Made by a program: the position numbers and the translations under genes | Shown: positions 11,989-20,490 of the stretch, piece after piece | How positions within the stretch are numbered: the first letter of the stretch is position 1 | How the letters are laid out: every line of letters starts with the position of its first letter | Notes under the pieces: model-generated | Seen by the model: only the letters and a program-made list of their open reading frames with translations | The model's database searches: none | Told to the model about the DNA's origin: nothing | NCBI RefSeq assembly: GCF_004217565.1 | Contig: NZ_SHLA01000001.1 | Coordinates: forward strand, 124,001 to 188,000 | DNA from: Zhihengliuella halotolerans | GTDB taxonomy: Bacteria; Actinomycetota; Actinomycetes; Actinomycetales; Micrococcaceae | Length of the DNA stretch: 64,000 nt | Reading direction: 5' to 3'

Positions 11989-12769
11989 AGGTTCTCACAG
12001 AAGCGAGCAGATTCAAAAACTCCGTCACATCCTCCAGTGAGCCGACCCGGAACGCGGCACTCGTTTCGCCGTCTCCGACCTTGACTCCCAGATCGCCCGG
12101 GCGAAGGGTCGAAAACGCGTGCTCATCAGTCACGTCGTCGCCGGCGAAGACCACGGTTCCGGCTCCGCTGACGCTCCGGAGCCAGTCGAGACCGACCCCC
12201 TTGTCGACCCGGACGACGGCCGCCTCGAGCACGGCCTTGCCTTCCGTCACATGAACGTCACGTTCGCCGGCCAGCGCCGTGCGCGCCCGTGCGAGTGCGG
12301 CCTCGCCGTCAGCGGGTGAACACTGCCGAACATGCAGGACGACGCCGGACGGCTTGTGTTCCAGCCGCGCCCCGGCGAACGCCTCGGAGACGCCGCGCAG
12401 GGCCGCGGTGACCTCGGCCAGCAGCGCCTCCTGGGCGCCCGACAGGGTGAGCGGTTCGTCGCCCGTCTCCGGGCTGTACCGTTCGGCGCCGTGGCTGCCG
12501 ACCAGGAGGACTTCTTCCGGCGGGGACGCGACCAGGCGCAGGCTCTCCAGATGGCGCCCGGAGAGCAGCGCCGTCGTCGTGCGCGGTCCGGAGCCGGGGG
12601 CGTCGCCCCCACCGAGCCGGGCGAGCGCCTCCGCCGAGCCCGGCAGCGCGCGGGCGTCTTCGGGGCGACCGACGAACGGGGCGAGCGTCCCGTCGAAGTC
12701 GAGGGCGACGAGCAGGTGGTCGACCTCGGCGAGGGCCTCGGTGGCGGTACGAAGTTCCGGGGGTAGCAT
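11984..12769 (-). CDS. otsB: Trehalose-6-phosphate phosphatase
   Basis: OtsB removes the phosphate of trehalose 6-phosphate to give trehalose, an osmolyte and stress protectant. The 261-residue protein is a HAD-superfamily phosphatase. The nucleophile motif DFDGTLAPF lies at about residues 24-32, and the C-terminal metal-binding motif GDDVTDEHAF is present. It follows otsA on the same strand after only 9 bases, so the pair forms an otsAB operon. The stop codon overlaps the CRP-like site that probably serves msiK. Confidence 0.93.
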   Translation of the reverse strand: MLPPELRTATEALAEVDHLLVALDFDGTLAPFVGRPEDARALPGSAEALARLGGGDAPGSGPRTTTALLSGRHLESLRLVASPPEEVLLVGSHGAERYSPETGDEPLTLSGAQEALLAEVTAALRGVSEAFAGARLEHKPSGVVLHVRQCSPADGEAALARARTALAGERDVHVTEGKAVLEAAVVRVDKGVGLDWLRSVSGAGTVVFAGDDVTDEHAFSTLRPGDLGVKVGDGETSAAFRVGSLEDVTEFLNLLASVRTL

Positions 12770-12778
12770 CGCGCTCCT

Positions 12779-14320
12779 CTACTCGTTGTCCGCGTCGTCG
12801 GGCTTGCGCGGGCGGATGAGGTCGGCGGCGGCATGCCCGGCCCTTTCCTCGTCGGCCCGATTGCGGGCGTCGAGGGAGAGCTCGTCGTCCGTCTTGGCGA
12901 GCGATTCCAGGAACTTGCGCGACCAGCGGGCGACGTCGTTCGTGGCGATCTGGCGGCGCATGATGCGCATGCGTCGGCTCGCCTCGGCTTCGGGGAGCGC
13001 GATCGCCGCGACGATCGTGTCCTTGAGGTCGTCGATGTCGTGGGGGTTGACCTGGAAGGCGTGCTTGAGCTGGTCGGCGGCACCGGCGAACTCCGAGAGG
13101 ACGAGGGCCCCCTTGTTGTCGACGTGCGCTGCGACGTATTCCTTGGCGACGAGGTTCATCCCGTCGCGCAGGGCCGTGACGAGCATGACGTCGGCCGCGA
13201 GGTAGAGCGCCACCATCTCCTCGAATGGATAGGAGTGGTGCAGGTAGCGGATGGCCGTGTGGGAGACCGTGTCGTGTTCACCGTTGATGCGGCCGACCGT
13301 CAGCTCGATCTCGTCGCGGAGCTTCATGTACTCGCCGACGCGCTCACGGCTGGGGCTGGCCACCTGGACCAGAGCCGCGCCGCCGACCTCGAGTCGGCCG
13401 TCGTCGATGAGTTCGCCGAAGGCCTTCAGGCGGTGGCGGATGCCTTTGGTGTAGTCGAGGCGGTCGACGCCGAGCACCACCACGTCGGGATTGCCCAGAC
13501 CGCGGCGGATCTCCTTCGCGCGCGCCTGGACTTTCGGGTCCTTCGCCATGCGCGAGATCGATGCTGAATCGATGGAAATCGGATGCGCTTCGGCGCGGGC
13601 GATCCGCAGGGGGTTGCCCTGGGCGTCCTGAACGTGGATCTGCTGGCCACGGACCGTGAACCCCAGGATCCGGCGCACCGCGCGCAGGAAGTTCGAGGCG
13701 TCGGAAGGCCGCTGGAATCCGATGAGGTCCGCACCGAGCAGGCCCTCAAGGACCCGCTTGCGCCACGGCAGCTGGGCGAAGAGGTCGACGGACGGGAAGG
13801 GAATGTGGTTGAAGAAGCCGATCTTCAGGTCGGGACGGACATCCTTGAGCAGCTTCGGGACGAGCTGAAGCTGGTAGTCCTGCACCCAGACGGTGGCACC
13901 CTCGGCGGCGACGGCCGCGGTCGCGTCGGCGAAGCGCTGGTTGATCTTCTTGTAGCGATCCCACCACGCCCGGTGGAACCTCGGAGCGACGATGACGTCG
14001 TGGTAGAGCGGCCACAGCGTCGAATTGGAGAAGCCCTCGTAGTAGAGGTTCACGTCGCTTTCCGAGAGGGGGACGGGAACGATCGAGATGCCGTTGTTCT
14101 CGAACGGTTCGACTTCCTCGTCCGGTGCGCCGTGCCAGCCGACCCAGGCTCCGTCTGCCGCTTCCATCACCGGTGCCAGCGCCGTGACGAGCCCGCCCGG
14201 GGCTCGCTTCCACGACGACTCGCCCGCGTCGTTGACCACGCGGTCTACGGGCAGCCGGTTTGCAACGACCACGAAGTCGTACGTCTCGTTGCGTGTTGTT
14301 CCGTCAACGGAATGGGACAT
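12779..14320 (-). CDS. otsA: Alpha,alpha-trehalose-phosphate synthase (UDP-forming), GT20
   Basis: OtsA joins a sugar nucleotide glucosyl unit to glucose 6-phosphate, giving trehalose 6-phosphate for OtsB. The 513-residue GT20 protein has the N-terminal VVVANRLPVDR motif, the active-site segments WVQDYQLQLVP and FFNHIPFPS, and the nucleotide-sugar region VTALRDGMNLVAKEYVA. The start ATG has GGAGAGAG about 7 bases upstream. It is divergent from the thioredoxin-fold gene. The short 110-base gap between them contains TATAGGCT-like and TAAAAT -10 candidates for each direction. Confidence 0.95.
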   Translation of the reverse strand: MSHSVDGTTRNETYDFVVVANRLPVDRVVNDAGESSWKRAPGGLVTALAPVMEAADGAWVGWHGAPDEEVEPFENNGISIVPVPLSESDVNLYYEGFSNSTLWPLYHDVIVAPRFHRAWWDRYKKINQRFADATAAVAAEGATVWVQDYQLQLVPKLLKDVRPDLKIGFFNHIPFPSVDLFAQLPWRKRVLEGLLGADLIGFQRPSDASNFLRAVRRILGFTVRGQQIHVQDAQGNPLRIARAEAHPISIDSASISRMAKDPKVQARAKEIRRGLGNPDVVVLGVDRLDYTKGIRHRLKAFGELIDDGRLEVGGAALVQVASPSRERVGEYMKLRDEIELTVGRINGEHDTVSHTAIRYLHHSYPFEEMVALYLAADVMLVTALRDGMNLVAKEYVAAHVDNKGALVLSEFAGAADQLKHAFQVNPHDIDDLKDTIVAAIALPEAEASRRMRIMRRQIATNDVARWSRKFLESLAKTDDELSLDARNRADEERAGHAAADLIRPRKPDDADNE

Positions 14321-14430
14321 GTCTCTCTCCTGCAGTGTGTTGGATCAAGCACTGTCCTTCCGAGCCTATAGCGTCCTCTAAAATGACGAAGACATCTTTC
14401 GTCGTCGTCGACAGAAAAGGACAACGCCGC

Positions 14431-15300
14431 ATGGCTGATTCCGCGAACCGTCCCACCAAGGCCGAGCGCACCTCCGCCGCGCGCGAGGCCGCCCGAAAAC
14501 TCCACGAAGAGCAGGCGGCCGCTGCGAAGCGGAAGTCGCTGTTCGTGAAGCTGGGCGTCATCGGCGCGATGGTCCTGGTCATCGCACTGGTGGTCATGAT
14601 CGTCGTCCAGCAGCGGTCCGCTGCGGTCCCGGAGTCCGGCGGCATCCCGAACGGCGGCAACGAGCACGGCGGCATCGTCCTCGTCGCCGACGGCGAGGGC
14701 GGCACGACCGTCGACCCGGAGCTGACCGGGGACCGCACGATCGATGTGAACGACGCCGGCGAGCAGGCGCCGCAGGGCACCGAGCCGGCACCGCGCGGTC
14801 TGGACGAGTCCGCCGATCCGGCTCAGCTCGTGGTCTACGCGGACGTGAACTGCCCGCACTGCTCCGTCTTCGACGGGCAGTACGCCGAGCAGATCGAGCA
14901 GTGGGTCGCCGACGGCGATGTCGTTCTCGAGCAGCGCAACGTCGCGTTCCTCGACCGCGGTTCTTCGACGAACTACTCCTCGCGCGGCGCCAACGCCCTC
15001 GCGTGCGTCGCCGACGCGGCCCCGGAGTCGTACATGGACTTCTCGAACGCGCTCTTCGCCCAGCAGCCCGAGGGCGAGCTGACGAACGCCGAGATGGCCG
15101 ATCTGGCTGCGGAGAACGGTGCCGAGGGCCTCGAGGACTGCATCGACTCCATGGAGTACCGCCCGTTCGCGCAGTTCGCGCACGACGCCGCGCTCGCCGA
15201 CGCCGTGCCGGGTACGCCGAGTGTCTGGCTCAACGGCGAGGTGTGGGACGGCCAGGCCGATCCCGACTTCGCTGTCTGGGCCGAGGAGAAGATCGGCTGA
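14431..15300 (+). CDS. Membrane-anchored DsbA-like thioredoxin-fold protein
   Basis: This 289-residue protein probably acts as an extracytoplasmic thiol oxidase or isomerase. A charged cytoplasmic N-terminus (residues 1-36) is followed by one transmembrane helix (about 37-59), a flexible acidic linker, and a thioredoxin-like domain from about residue 128. The redox motif is C141-P-H-C144, the CPHC type seen in DsbA. I chose the ATG at 14431 because AAAAGGA precedes it. The in-frame ATG at 14383 lies on the predicted -10 box TAAAAT (14379-14384). Closely related proteins are annotated as DsbA family or thioredoxin domain-containing; the substrates are unknown. Confidence 0.85.
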   Translation: MADSANRPTKAERTSAAREAARKLHEEQAAAAKRKSLFVKLGVIGAMVLVIALVVMIVVQQRSAAVPESGGIPNGGNEHGGIVLVADGEGGTTVDPELTGDRTIDVNDAGEQAPQGTEPAPRGLDESADPAQLVVYADVNCPHCSVFDGQYAEQIEQWVADGDVVLEQRNVAFLDRGSSTNYSSRGANALACVADAAPESYMDFSNALFAQQPEGELTNAEMADLAAENGAEGLEDCIDSMEYRPFAQFAHDAALADAVPGTPSVWLNGEVWDGQADPDFAVWAEEKIG

Positions 15301-15371
15301 TCCATTCGGCAATTCTCGATTGCCGGGGTTTCTCGGCTAATCTGGATTCGTCGCCCGCCAGGGCGGTGATG

Positions 15372-15445
15372 CCCCCTTAGCTCAGCTGGCCAGAGCATCT
15401 GTCTTGTAAACAGAGGGTCGCCGGTTCGAATCCGGCAGGGGGCTC
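15372..15445 (+). tRNA. tRNA-Thr (anticodon TGT)
   Basis: The acceptor arm pairs GCCCCCT with AGGGGGC. The anticodon stem CTGTC/ACAG region frames CTTGTAA, giving TGT for threonine codon ACA. The T arm reads GGTTCGAATCC. The discriminator base is T. The gene is followed after 6 bases by a hairpin terminator. Confidence 0.95.
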
Positions 15446-15451
15446 ACGGCA

Positions 15452-15493
15452 AGGCCCCTGTCAGAGCTGTTCGCAGCTCCGGCAGGGGCCTTC
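15452..15493 (+). terminator. Intrinsic terminator of tRNA-Thr
   Basis: A two-part stem: outer arms AAGGCCCCTG/CAGGGGCCTT and inner arms GAGCTG/CAGCTC closed by a TTCG tetraloop, followed by CTTCTTCG. It also faces the convergent trkA gene. Confidence 0.85.
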
Positions 15494-15522
15494 TTCGTGC
15501 TTGGACTGCGGCAGGGCTTGGA

Positions 15523-16218
15523 CTACGGCAGGCGCGAGAAGGCTTCGGTTGCGGAGGGGCTGCCCTCGATGAGGATCTCATCGTCCTCCCGCAGAACCGT
15601 GTGCGCCCGCGTCGGCTGCCAGCGTTCGCCGAGCGGTTTCGCGGCGACCACCGTGATGTTGTACTTCGCGTCGAGGTCCAGGATGTCCAGCGGCCGGTCC
15701 TGAGCTGCCTGGGGCGCCCGCGTGCGGACCAGGACGAAGTCCTCGTCGAGCTCGACGTAGTCGCGGATGCCGCCCTGGACGAGGTGCGCGACGCGGCGGC
15801 CCATGTCGTGTTCGGGGCGCACGACGTGGTGGACGCCGAGCTGGTCGAGGATCTCGCCGTGGGGTTCGCTGATGGCTTTGGCCCAGATGGTGGGCCGGGC
15901 GAATTTGAGTAGACGCGACGCCGTCAGGATGCTGGCTTCGAGATCGGACCCGATGGCCACGACGACGACGCCGAGTTCGTGCACCGCGAGCTGCCGAAGA
16001 GCCTCCTCCTGTGTCGAATCGGCGCGGACGACGTGGGTGAGCAGGCCGTTGAACGACTGGACGCGTTCGGCGTCCTCGTCGATGCCCAGGACCTCGGTGC
16101 CGGCGGCCTCCAGCTCGAGGGCGAGCGCGCCGCCGAACCGCCCCAGTCCGATGACGGCGACCGTGCTCGGCTTACCGGAGGCGTTGTCGCTGCGGGGGGA
16201 GAGGAATGACTTAGCCAA
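15523..16218 (-). CDS. TrkA/KtrA-type potassium channel regulatory subunit
   Basis: This 231-residue cytoplasmic RCK protein gates the adjacent TrkH-like K+ channel according to bound nucleotide. An N-terminal Rossmann fold carries the motif VIGLGRFGGALA and an acidic residue after the second strand (GIDEDAERV). A C-terminal RCK_C domain follows from about residue 140. Its start codon overlaps the end of the TrkH gene by 8 bases, so the two are coupled and probably act as one potassium uptake system. It is the downstream gene of the pair. Confidence 0.9.
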   Translation of the reverse strand: MAKSFLSPRSDNASGKPSTVAVIGLGRFGGALALELEAAGTEVLGIDEDAERVQSFNGLLTHVVRADSTQEEALRQLAVHELGVVVVAIGSDLEASILTASRLLKFARPTIWAKAISEPHGEILDQLGVHHVVRPEHDMGRRVAHLVQGGIRDYVELDEDFVLVRTRAPQAAQDRPLDILDLDAKYNITVVAAKPLGERWQPTRAHTVLREDDEILIEGSPSATEAFSRLP

Positions 16219-17641
16219 TGAGCGGCCTTTCTTTCGGATATTCGAACTGGGTTCTGCGGCTGCGGACCGCCAGCGACGACGCCAGGATGACGGGGCCGAG
16301 GCGGCCGATGAACATCAGCAGGATGATGACGACCTGCCCCGCGGCGGGAAGGTCGGCGGTGATGCCGGTCGAGAGCCCGACCGTTGCGTACGCGGACACC
16401 ACCTCGAACAGGATGCGCTCCTGCCCGAAGTCCGTGATGAGCATGAGGAAAACGGTGGAGCACATGATGGCCGCCAGCGACAGCAGGACGACGGCGATCG
16501 CCTGCCGGTGCACGGAGCGCGAGAGCCGCTTGTTGAAGATGTTGACCGCTCCGTCACCGCGGATCTCGGCCCACAGGATGAAGAACAAGACGGCGAAGGT
16601 CGTGATCTTCAGCCCGCCCGCAGTGCCGGCCGGCCCGCCGCCGATGAACATCAGGATGTCGGTGACCAGCCAGGAGACCGGGTGGAGTTCGGCGACGTCG
16701 ATGCTGTTGAATCCGGCGGTGCGCGTCATGACCGAATGGAAGAAGCCGGCCAGGAGGCGGTCGGCAGGATCGAGATCGCCGAAGACCGCGCGATTCGTCC
16801 ACTCGACCACGGTGAAAAATACCGTGCCGGCGGTGAGCAGGATCGCCGTTCCCCACAGGACGATCTTGGTGTGCATGCTCCAGTGGTGCGGCCGGCGGAA
16901 TCGCTTGCGCAGCTCGATCAGGACGGGGAATCCCAACCCGCCGATGATGACGGCGCCGGCGATCGTCAGCGAGACGACCCAGTCGTCCACGTAGCGCATG
17001 AGGCTGTCCGAATAAAGGGAGAACCCGGCGTTGTTGAACGCCGAGATCGAGTGGAAGATCCCGTTCCACGCGGCTTCCTGCACCGTCTCGCCGTAGCCGA
17101 GCCAGAACCGCAGGAACAGGACGACGGCGGCGGCCGCCTCCACGAGGACGCTGACTTTGACGATGCCCAGCAGCAGGGTGCGGATATCTCCGAAGTCGCT
17201 GTTCTTCGATTCGGCGGCCGCGGTGACCCGGGTGCGCAGGTTGAGCTTGCCCAGGATGAAGACCCCGAGCAGTGCGCTGAAGGACATGACCCCGAAGCCG
17301 CCCAGCTGTATCAGTGCCGTGATGACGCCTTCGCCGAAGCCCGACCAGTAGGTGGGTGTGTCCACGACGATCAGGCCCGTCACGCAGAGGGCGCTGGTCG
17401 CGGTGAACCAGGCCTCCAGAAAGGTGGCGCTCTCCTCTCCGGGCGTCGCCACTGGCAGCATGAGCAGCATGGTTCCGGCGAACATGGCGAAGAGGAATCC
17501 GGCTGCGATGGTCTGCGCGGGATTGCGGGGCCTGAGGGCGCGGCGGATGCGGCGCTGGGCGGCGGTGGCCGAGCGAACCGTCGGGTTCAGCCGCTGCCCG
17601 AGTTCTTCGAGAATCCGCGCGACGCGGAGACGGACGATCAT
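16211..17641 (-). CDS. TrkH/KtrB-family potassium uptake protein, membrane subunit
   Basis: This 476-residue integral membrane protein has four repeated membrane-pore-membrane units. The selectivity-filter regions can be seen around TSALCVTGLI, SAFNNAGFSL, TRTAGFNSID and YATVGLSTGI. It probably carries K+ uptake driven by the membrane potential, with the overlapping RCK subunit as gate. No Shine-Dalgarno sequence precedes the ATG. Instead a -10 box TAGGCT sits 6 bases upstream of it, so the mRNA is probably leaderless. A 14-bp inverted repeat (GCACTG/CAGTGC) lies at 17665-17678 in the -35 area. Confidence 0.92.
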   Translation of the reverse strand: MIVRLRVARILEELGQRLNPTVRSATAAQRRIRRALRPRNPAQTIAAGFLFAMFAGTMLLMLPVATPGEESATFLEAWFTATSALCVTGLIVVDTPTYWSGFGEGVITALIQLGGFGVMSFSALLGVFILGKLNLRTRVTAAAESKNSDFGDIRTLLLGIVKVSVLVEAAAAVVLFLRFWLGYGETVQEAAWNGIFHSISAFNNAGFSLYSDSLMRYVDDWVVSLTIAGAVIIGGLGFPVLIELRKRFRRPHHWSMHTKIVLWGTAILLTAGTVFFTVVEWTNRAVFGDLDPADRLLAGFFHSVMTRTAGFNSIDVAELHPVSWLVTDILMFIGGGPAGTAGGLKITTFAVLFFILWAEIRGDGAVNIFNKRLSRSVHRQAIAVVLLSLAAIMCSTVFLMLITDFGQERILFEVVSAYATVGLSTGITADLPAAGQVVIILLMFIGRLGPVILASSLAVRSRRTQFEYPKERPLIG

Positions 17642-17647
17642 GGCGGT

Positions 17648-17653
17648 AGCCTA
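17648..17653 (-). promoter_or_regulatory. Leaderless-type -10 box of trkH
   Basis: On the minus strand TAGGCT is followed by exactly 6 bases and then the trkH ATG. This is the standard spacing for transcription starting at the A of the start codon in actinobacteria. Confidence 0.65.
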
Positions 17654-17762
17654 CGCCTGTCGTCGCACTGTGCAGTGCAGATGGGAGCACCACAGTCCTC
17701 CGATGCTGCGTGTGCCGCATCACGCCATGCCGAGGTAGCAACGCGAAACCGCACGAATTGCC

Positions 17763-17791
17763 TTGAGGGTGATGCGCGTCACCCATAGGTT
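17763..17791 (+). promoter_or_regulatory. Pectate lyase promoter with CRP-like palindrome
   Basis: TTGAGG (17763-17768) and TAGGTT (17786-17791) are spaced by 17 bases. The spacer holds the palindrome GGTGA-TGCGCG-TCACC (17768-17783), which matches the CRP/GlxR half-sites at GTGA and TCAC. Its position inside the promoter would favour repression, if it is bound. Confidence 0.5.
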
Positions 17792-17846
17792 GAAATGGCG
17801 CCTCACGCGCTTCATCACTCACCACACCTTGCAACGGAGCGAACTC

Positions 17847-20195
17847 ATGGCCCACGCCAGACTCACGACGACGCGCGTCCTCGCCGCGGCCGGCACCCTC
17901 GCCCTGGCCGGGGCGGTCCTCGTCCCTGCGCCCGCGTCGGCGACGACGAACTCCACGGCGGATCCGGTCTTTGACCAGATCACGTTCGGTCAGTCGACGG
18001 ACCTGAACTTCTCGGCGAACGTGCTGCCTGAGAAGGTCGGCGTGAACCACGCGGAACCCAGCAGCCCGGGGACCATCGACGGCGAGATCTTCATGGAGAG
18101 CCGCGGCGGCAAGCTCGCCCCGGGGCACGACGGGCTGACCTTCTACTACGTCGATCTAGACCCTCGAGAGCAGAACTTCGTGCTGGAGGCGGACGTCGTC
18201 GTTCATCAACTGGGGCCTGAAACCGGGGCGAACCCGAGCGGCCAGGAGGGCGCCGGGCTGATGGTGCGCGACGTCAACGGCGGCGCGCGCCAGGACCCGA
18301 TGGTGGACGGCTTCGAGGAGGTGCCGGCCGCGTCGAACTACGCGGCGACGGCCGTCCTGCGCGACGGCGCCAACGCCATGACGCGCACCGGGGAGACCGA
18401 ACCGTGGGGCACGGTCGAGGCCACGCGATCCGTGCAGAAGTTCGCCTCCGGCGGCGACTACGGGCTCACGATCGGCGAACCGGTCACGATGCGCCTCGAG
18501 CGCACGGACGACACGTTCGTCATGTCGACGACGTACGAGGGTACTGGGCAGCCCGAGACATTCACCCGCGAGCTCGTCGGGGCCGACTGGGTGCAGGACA
18601 TCGACCCGGACAACATGACCGTGGGCTTCTTCGCCTCCCGCAACGTGGCCGCGACGTTCTCCAACGCGTCGCTGACGCTCTCGGACGCGGACACGCAACC
18701 GCGGCCAGTCGAGCCGGAACCCGTCGCGCCCGTGTCGTTCGACTTGCGCGCGCCGGCCCACTCGGGCGCGGCCGCCTACCCGCTGGCGGCGACGGCGTCG
18801 CACGACGGGGAAGTGCTTGTGAGTGTCGACGGCGCGGTGGCCGAGGCCCTGCCCGCGACCGCCGGTGAAGAGATCACGACCGAGCTGACGCTTCCGGCGG
18901 GATCGTCCACGGTGGAGGCGGTCTTCACCCCCTCCGAGGGGCCGAGCGCCGATTCGATCACGCGGGCGGTCGACGTGAACGTTCGCCTCTTCGATGCCGG
19001 GGCGCCCCTGCTCGCGAGCCCCGACGGATCGCCGGCAGGCGACGGCACGGCGGGCAGCCCGCTCGACATCGCGACCGCCGTCGCCTATGTGCAGCCTGGC
19101 CAGAGTGTCGAACTGCTGGAAGGCGTCTACACGCCGTCGCACCGGATCGAGATCTCCGCGGCGTACTCCGGCACCGAGGGGGCGCGCAAGACGCTGACCG
19201 CGCACGACGGCGGCGAGGTCACCATCGACGGTCGCGGCGCCCTGCCGCAGATCATCCGCCTCGATGCGGACCACTGGGAGGTCGCCGGGCTGCGCTTGAC
19301 CGATGCCGCGTCGAACGGGATGCGGGTCTCCGGGTCGAACAACCTCATCGATTCCATGGTGTTCAACGACAACGGGGACACGGGGTTCCAGCTCACCGGC
19401 AGCGGCCCGCGCGAAAACTGGCCGGCGGACAACCTCATCTCCAACAGCGAGTCCCATGACAACAGGGACGCGAGCGACATCAACGCGGACGGCTTCGCGG
19501 CCAAACTGGGCGTCGGCCCGGGCAACGTGTTCCGCGCCAACATCGCCCATCACAACATCGACGACGGCTGGGACCTGTACAACCGCACCAACGAGGGCGC
19601 CAATTTCCCGATCACGCTCGAGGGCAACGTCGCGTACTCCAACGGCAAGCTCTCGAACGGTTACCGCGAGGACGGCACGTCCGGCAGCGGGTTCAAGGTC
19701 GGCGGCGAGGGACTCCCGGTCGCACACGTCTTGTCCGGCAATCTCGCCTACGACAACAACATGGACGGCTTCACGGACAACTTCAATCCGGGGCGGCTCG
19801 AGGTGACCGGCAACACCGCGGTCGACAACAAGCGCTACAACTTCATCTTTCGGATCAACCCGTACTTCGCGCCCGAGGAGCAAGGGGTCTTCCGCAACAA
19901 CCTCTCGCTGCGCAGCGCCGCCGGAGATGCCGACGTCGTCAGCGGCGACGTGGATGCCACGAACGCGTTCTTCGACGGGCGCCGGTCGGTGACTACCGGT
20001 GGAAAGCGCGTCGTGCCCCAGCGCGATGTCATGTCCCTGGAGCAGCCTGCGGGGTTTGAACGGAACGACGACGGGGCGATCGACCACGGGGATTTCGCCC
20101 GGCCGTTCTTCAAATCCTTCCTCACGGACGCGGGCGTCGACGGCGGTCACATCGGCGCCGTGATCCCGGCGGAACGCCCGGGCCGGGGGCGCTGA
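17847..20195 (+). CDS. Secreted pectate lyase family 9 (PL9-like) protein
   Basis: This large 782-residue exoenzyme is predicted to cut polygalacturonate by beta-elimination outside the cell. A Sec signal peptide ends near APASA (about residue 33). An N-terminal beta-sandwich-like region (about 40-290) and a short linker domain (about 300-380) precede a right-handed parallel beta-helix. The helix carries the PL9 signature NADGFAAKLGVG (about 546) followed by IDDGWDLYNRT, which provide the calcium and catalytic surface in the family. The ATG at 17847 was chosen because GGAG precedes it and it starts the signal peptide. The gene stands alone. Its promoter holds a CRP-like palindrome. It fits with the arabinofuranosidase further downstream as a plant cell-wall degrading set. 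Confidence 0.85.
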   Translation: MAHARLTTTRVLAAAGTLALAGAVLVPAPASATTNSTADPVFDQITFGQSTDLNFSANVLPEKVGVNHAEPSSPGTIDGEIFMESRGGKLAPGHDGLTFYYVDLDPREQNFVLEADVVVHQLGPETGANPSGQEGAGLMVRDVNGGARQDPMVDGFEEVPAASNYAATAVLRDGANAMTRTGETEPWGTVEATRSVQKFASGGDYGLTIGEPVTMRLERTDDTFVMSTTYEGTGQPETFTRELVGADWVQDIDPDNMTVGFFASRNVAATFSNASLTLSDADTQPRPVEPEPVAPVSFDLRAPAHSGAAAYPLAATASHDGEVLVSVDGAVAEALPATAGEEITTELTLPAGSSTVEAVFTPSEGPSADSITRAVDVNVRLFDAGAPLLASPDGSPAGDGTAGSPLDIATAVAYVQPGQSVELLEGVYTPSHRIEISAAYSGTEGARKTLTAHDGGEVTIDGRGALPQIIRLDADHWEVAGLRLTDAASNGMRVSGSNNLIDSMVFNDNGDTGFQLTGSGPRENWPADNLISNSESHDNRDASDINADGFAAKLGVGPGNVFRANIAHHNIDDGWDLYNRTNEGANFPITLEGNVAYSNGKLSNGYREDGTSGSGFKVGGEGLPVAHVLSGNLAYDNNMDGFTDNFNPGRLEVTGNTAVDNKRYNFIFRINPYFAPEEQGVFRNNLSLRSAAGDADVVSGDVDATNAFFDGRRSVTTGGKRVVPQRDVMSLEQPAGFERNDDGAIDHGDFARPFFKSFLTDAGVDGGHIGAVIPAERPGRGR

Positions 20196-20284
20196 CCGAA
20201 CCGCCCAGCGGTGCCGGGCGCCGATTTGGCGGCCCGGCATCGGCGGGTTAAGATGTTCTGGTGCCCGTTGCGGCGCAGTTGCTT

Positions 20285-20358
20285 GGATCTTTAGCTCAGT
20301 TGGTTAGAGCGTTCGCCTCACACGCGAAAGGTCGCTGGTTCGAGTCCAGTAAGATCCA
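20285..20358 (+). tRNA. tRNA-Val (anticodon CAC)
   Basis: The acceptor arm pairs GGATCTT with AAGATCC. The anticodon loop is CTCACAC, giving CAC for valine codon GTG. The T arm reads GGTTCGAGTCC and the discriminator is A. A terminator hairpin follows 8 bases later. Confidence 0.95.
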
Positions 20359-20366
20359 CCAACGAA

Positions 20367-20398
20367 GAATGGCCCCGGTCTGCGGACCGGGGCCATTC
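20367..20398 (+). terminator. Intrinsic terminator of tRNA-Val
   Basis: A perfect 14-bp stem (GAATGGCCCCGGTC and complement) with the TGCG loop is followed by GTTTTC. Confidence 0.88.
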
Positions 20399-20490
20399 GT
20401 TTTCGGCGGTGCGGCGCTTGTCCGCAGTGACGAGTGGCGGCCTGGAACGCGCCGGAGACCGCCACTCGTCGCTGCGCCCCACGGGGCTGC

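Noticed and set aside
15767-17788. A 673-codon plus-strand frame antisense to trkA and trkH
   Set aside because: The translation is a low-complexity Asp/Arg/Gln-rich shadow typical of GC-rich DNA. The TrkA and TrkH motifs are clear on the other strand.
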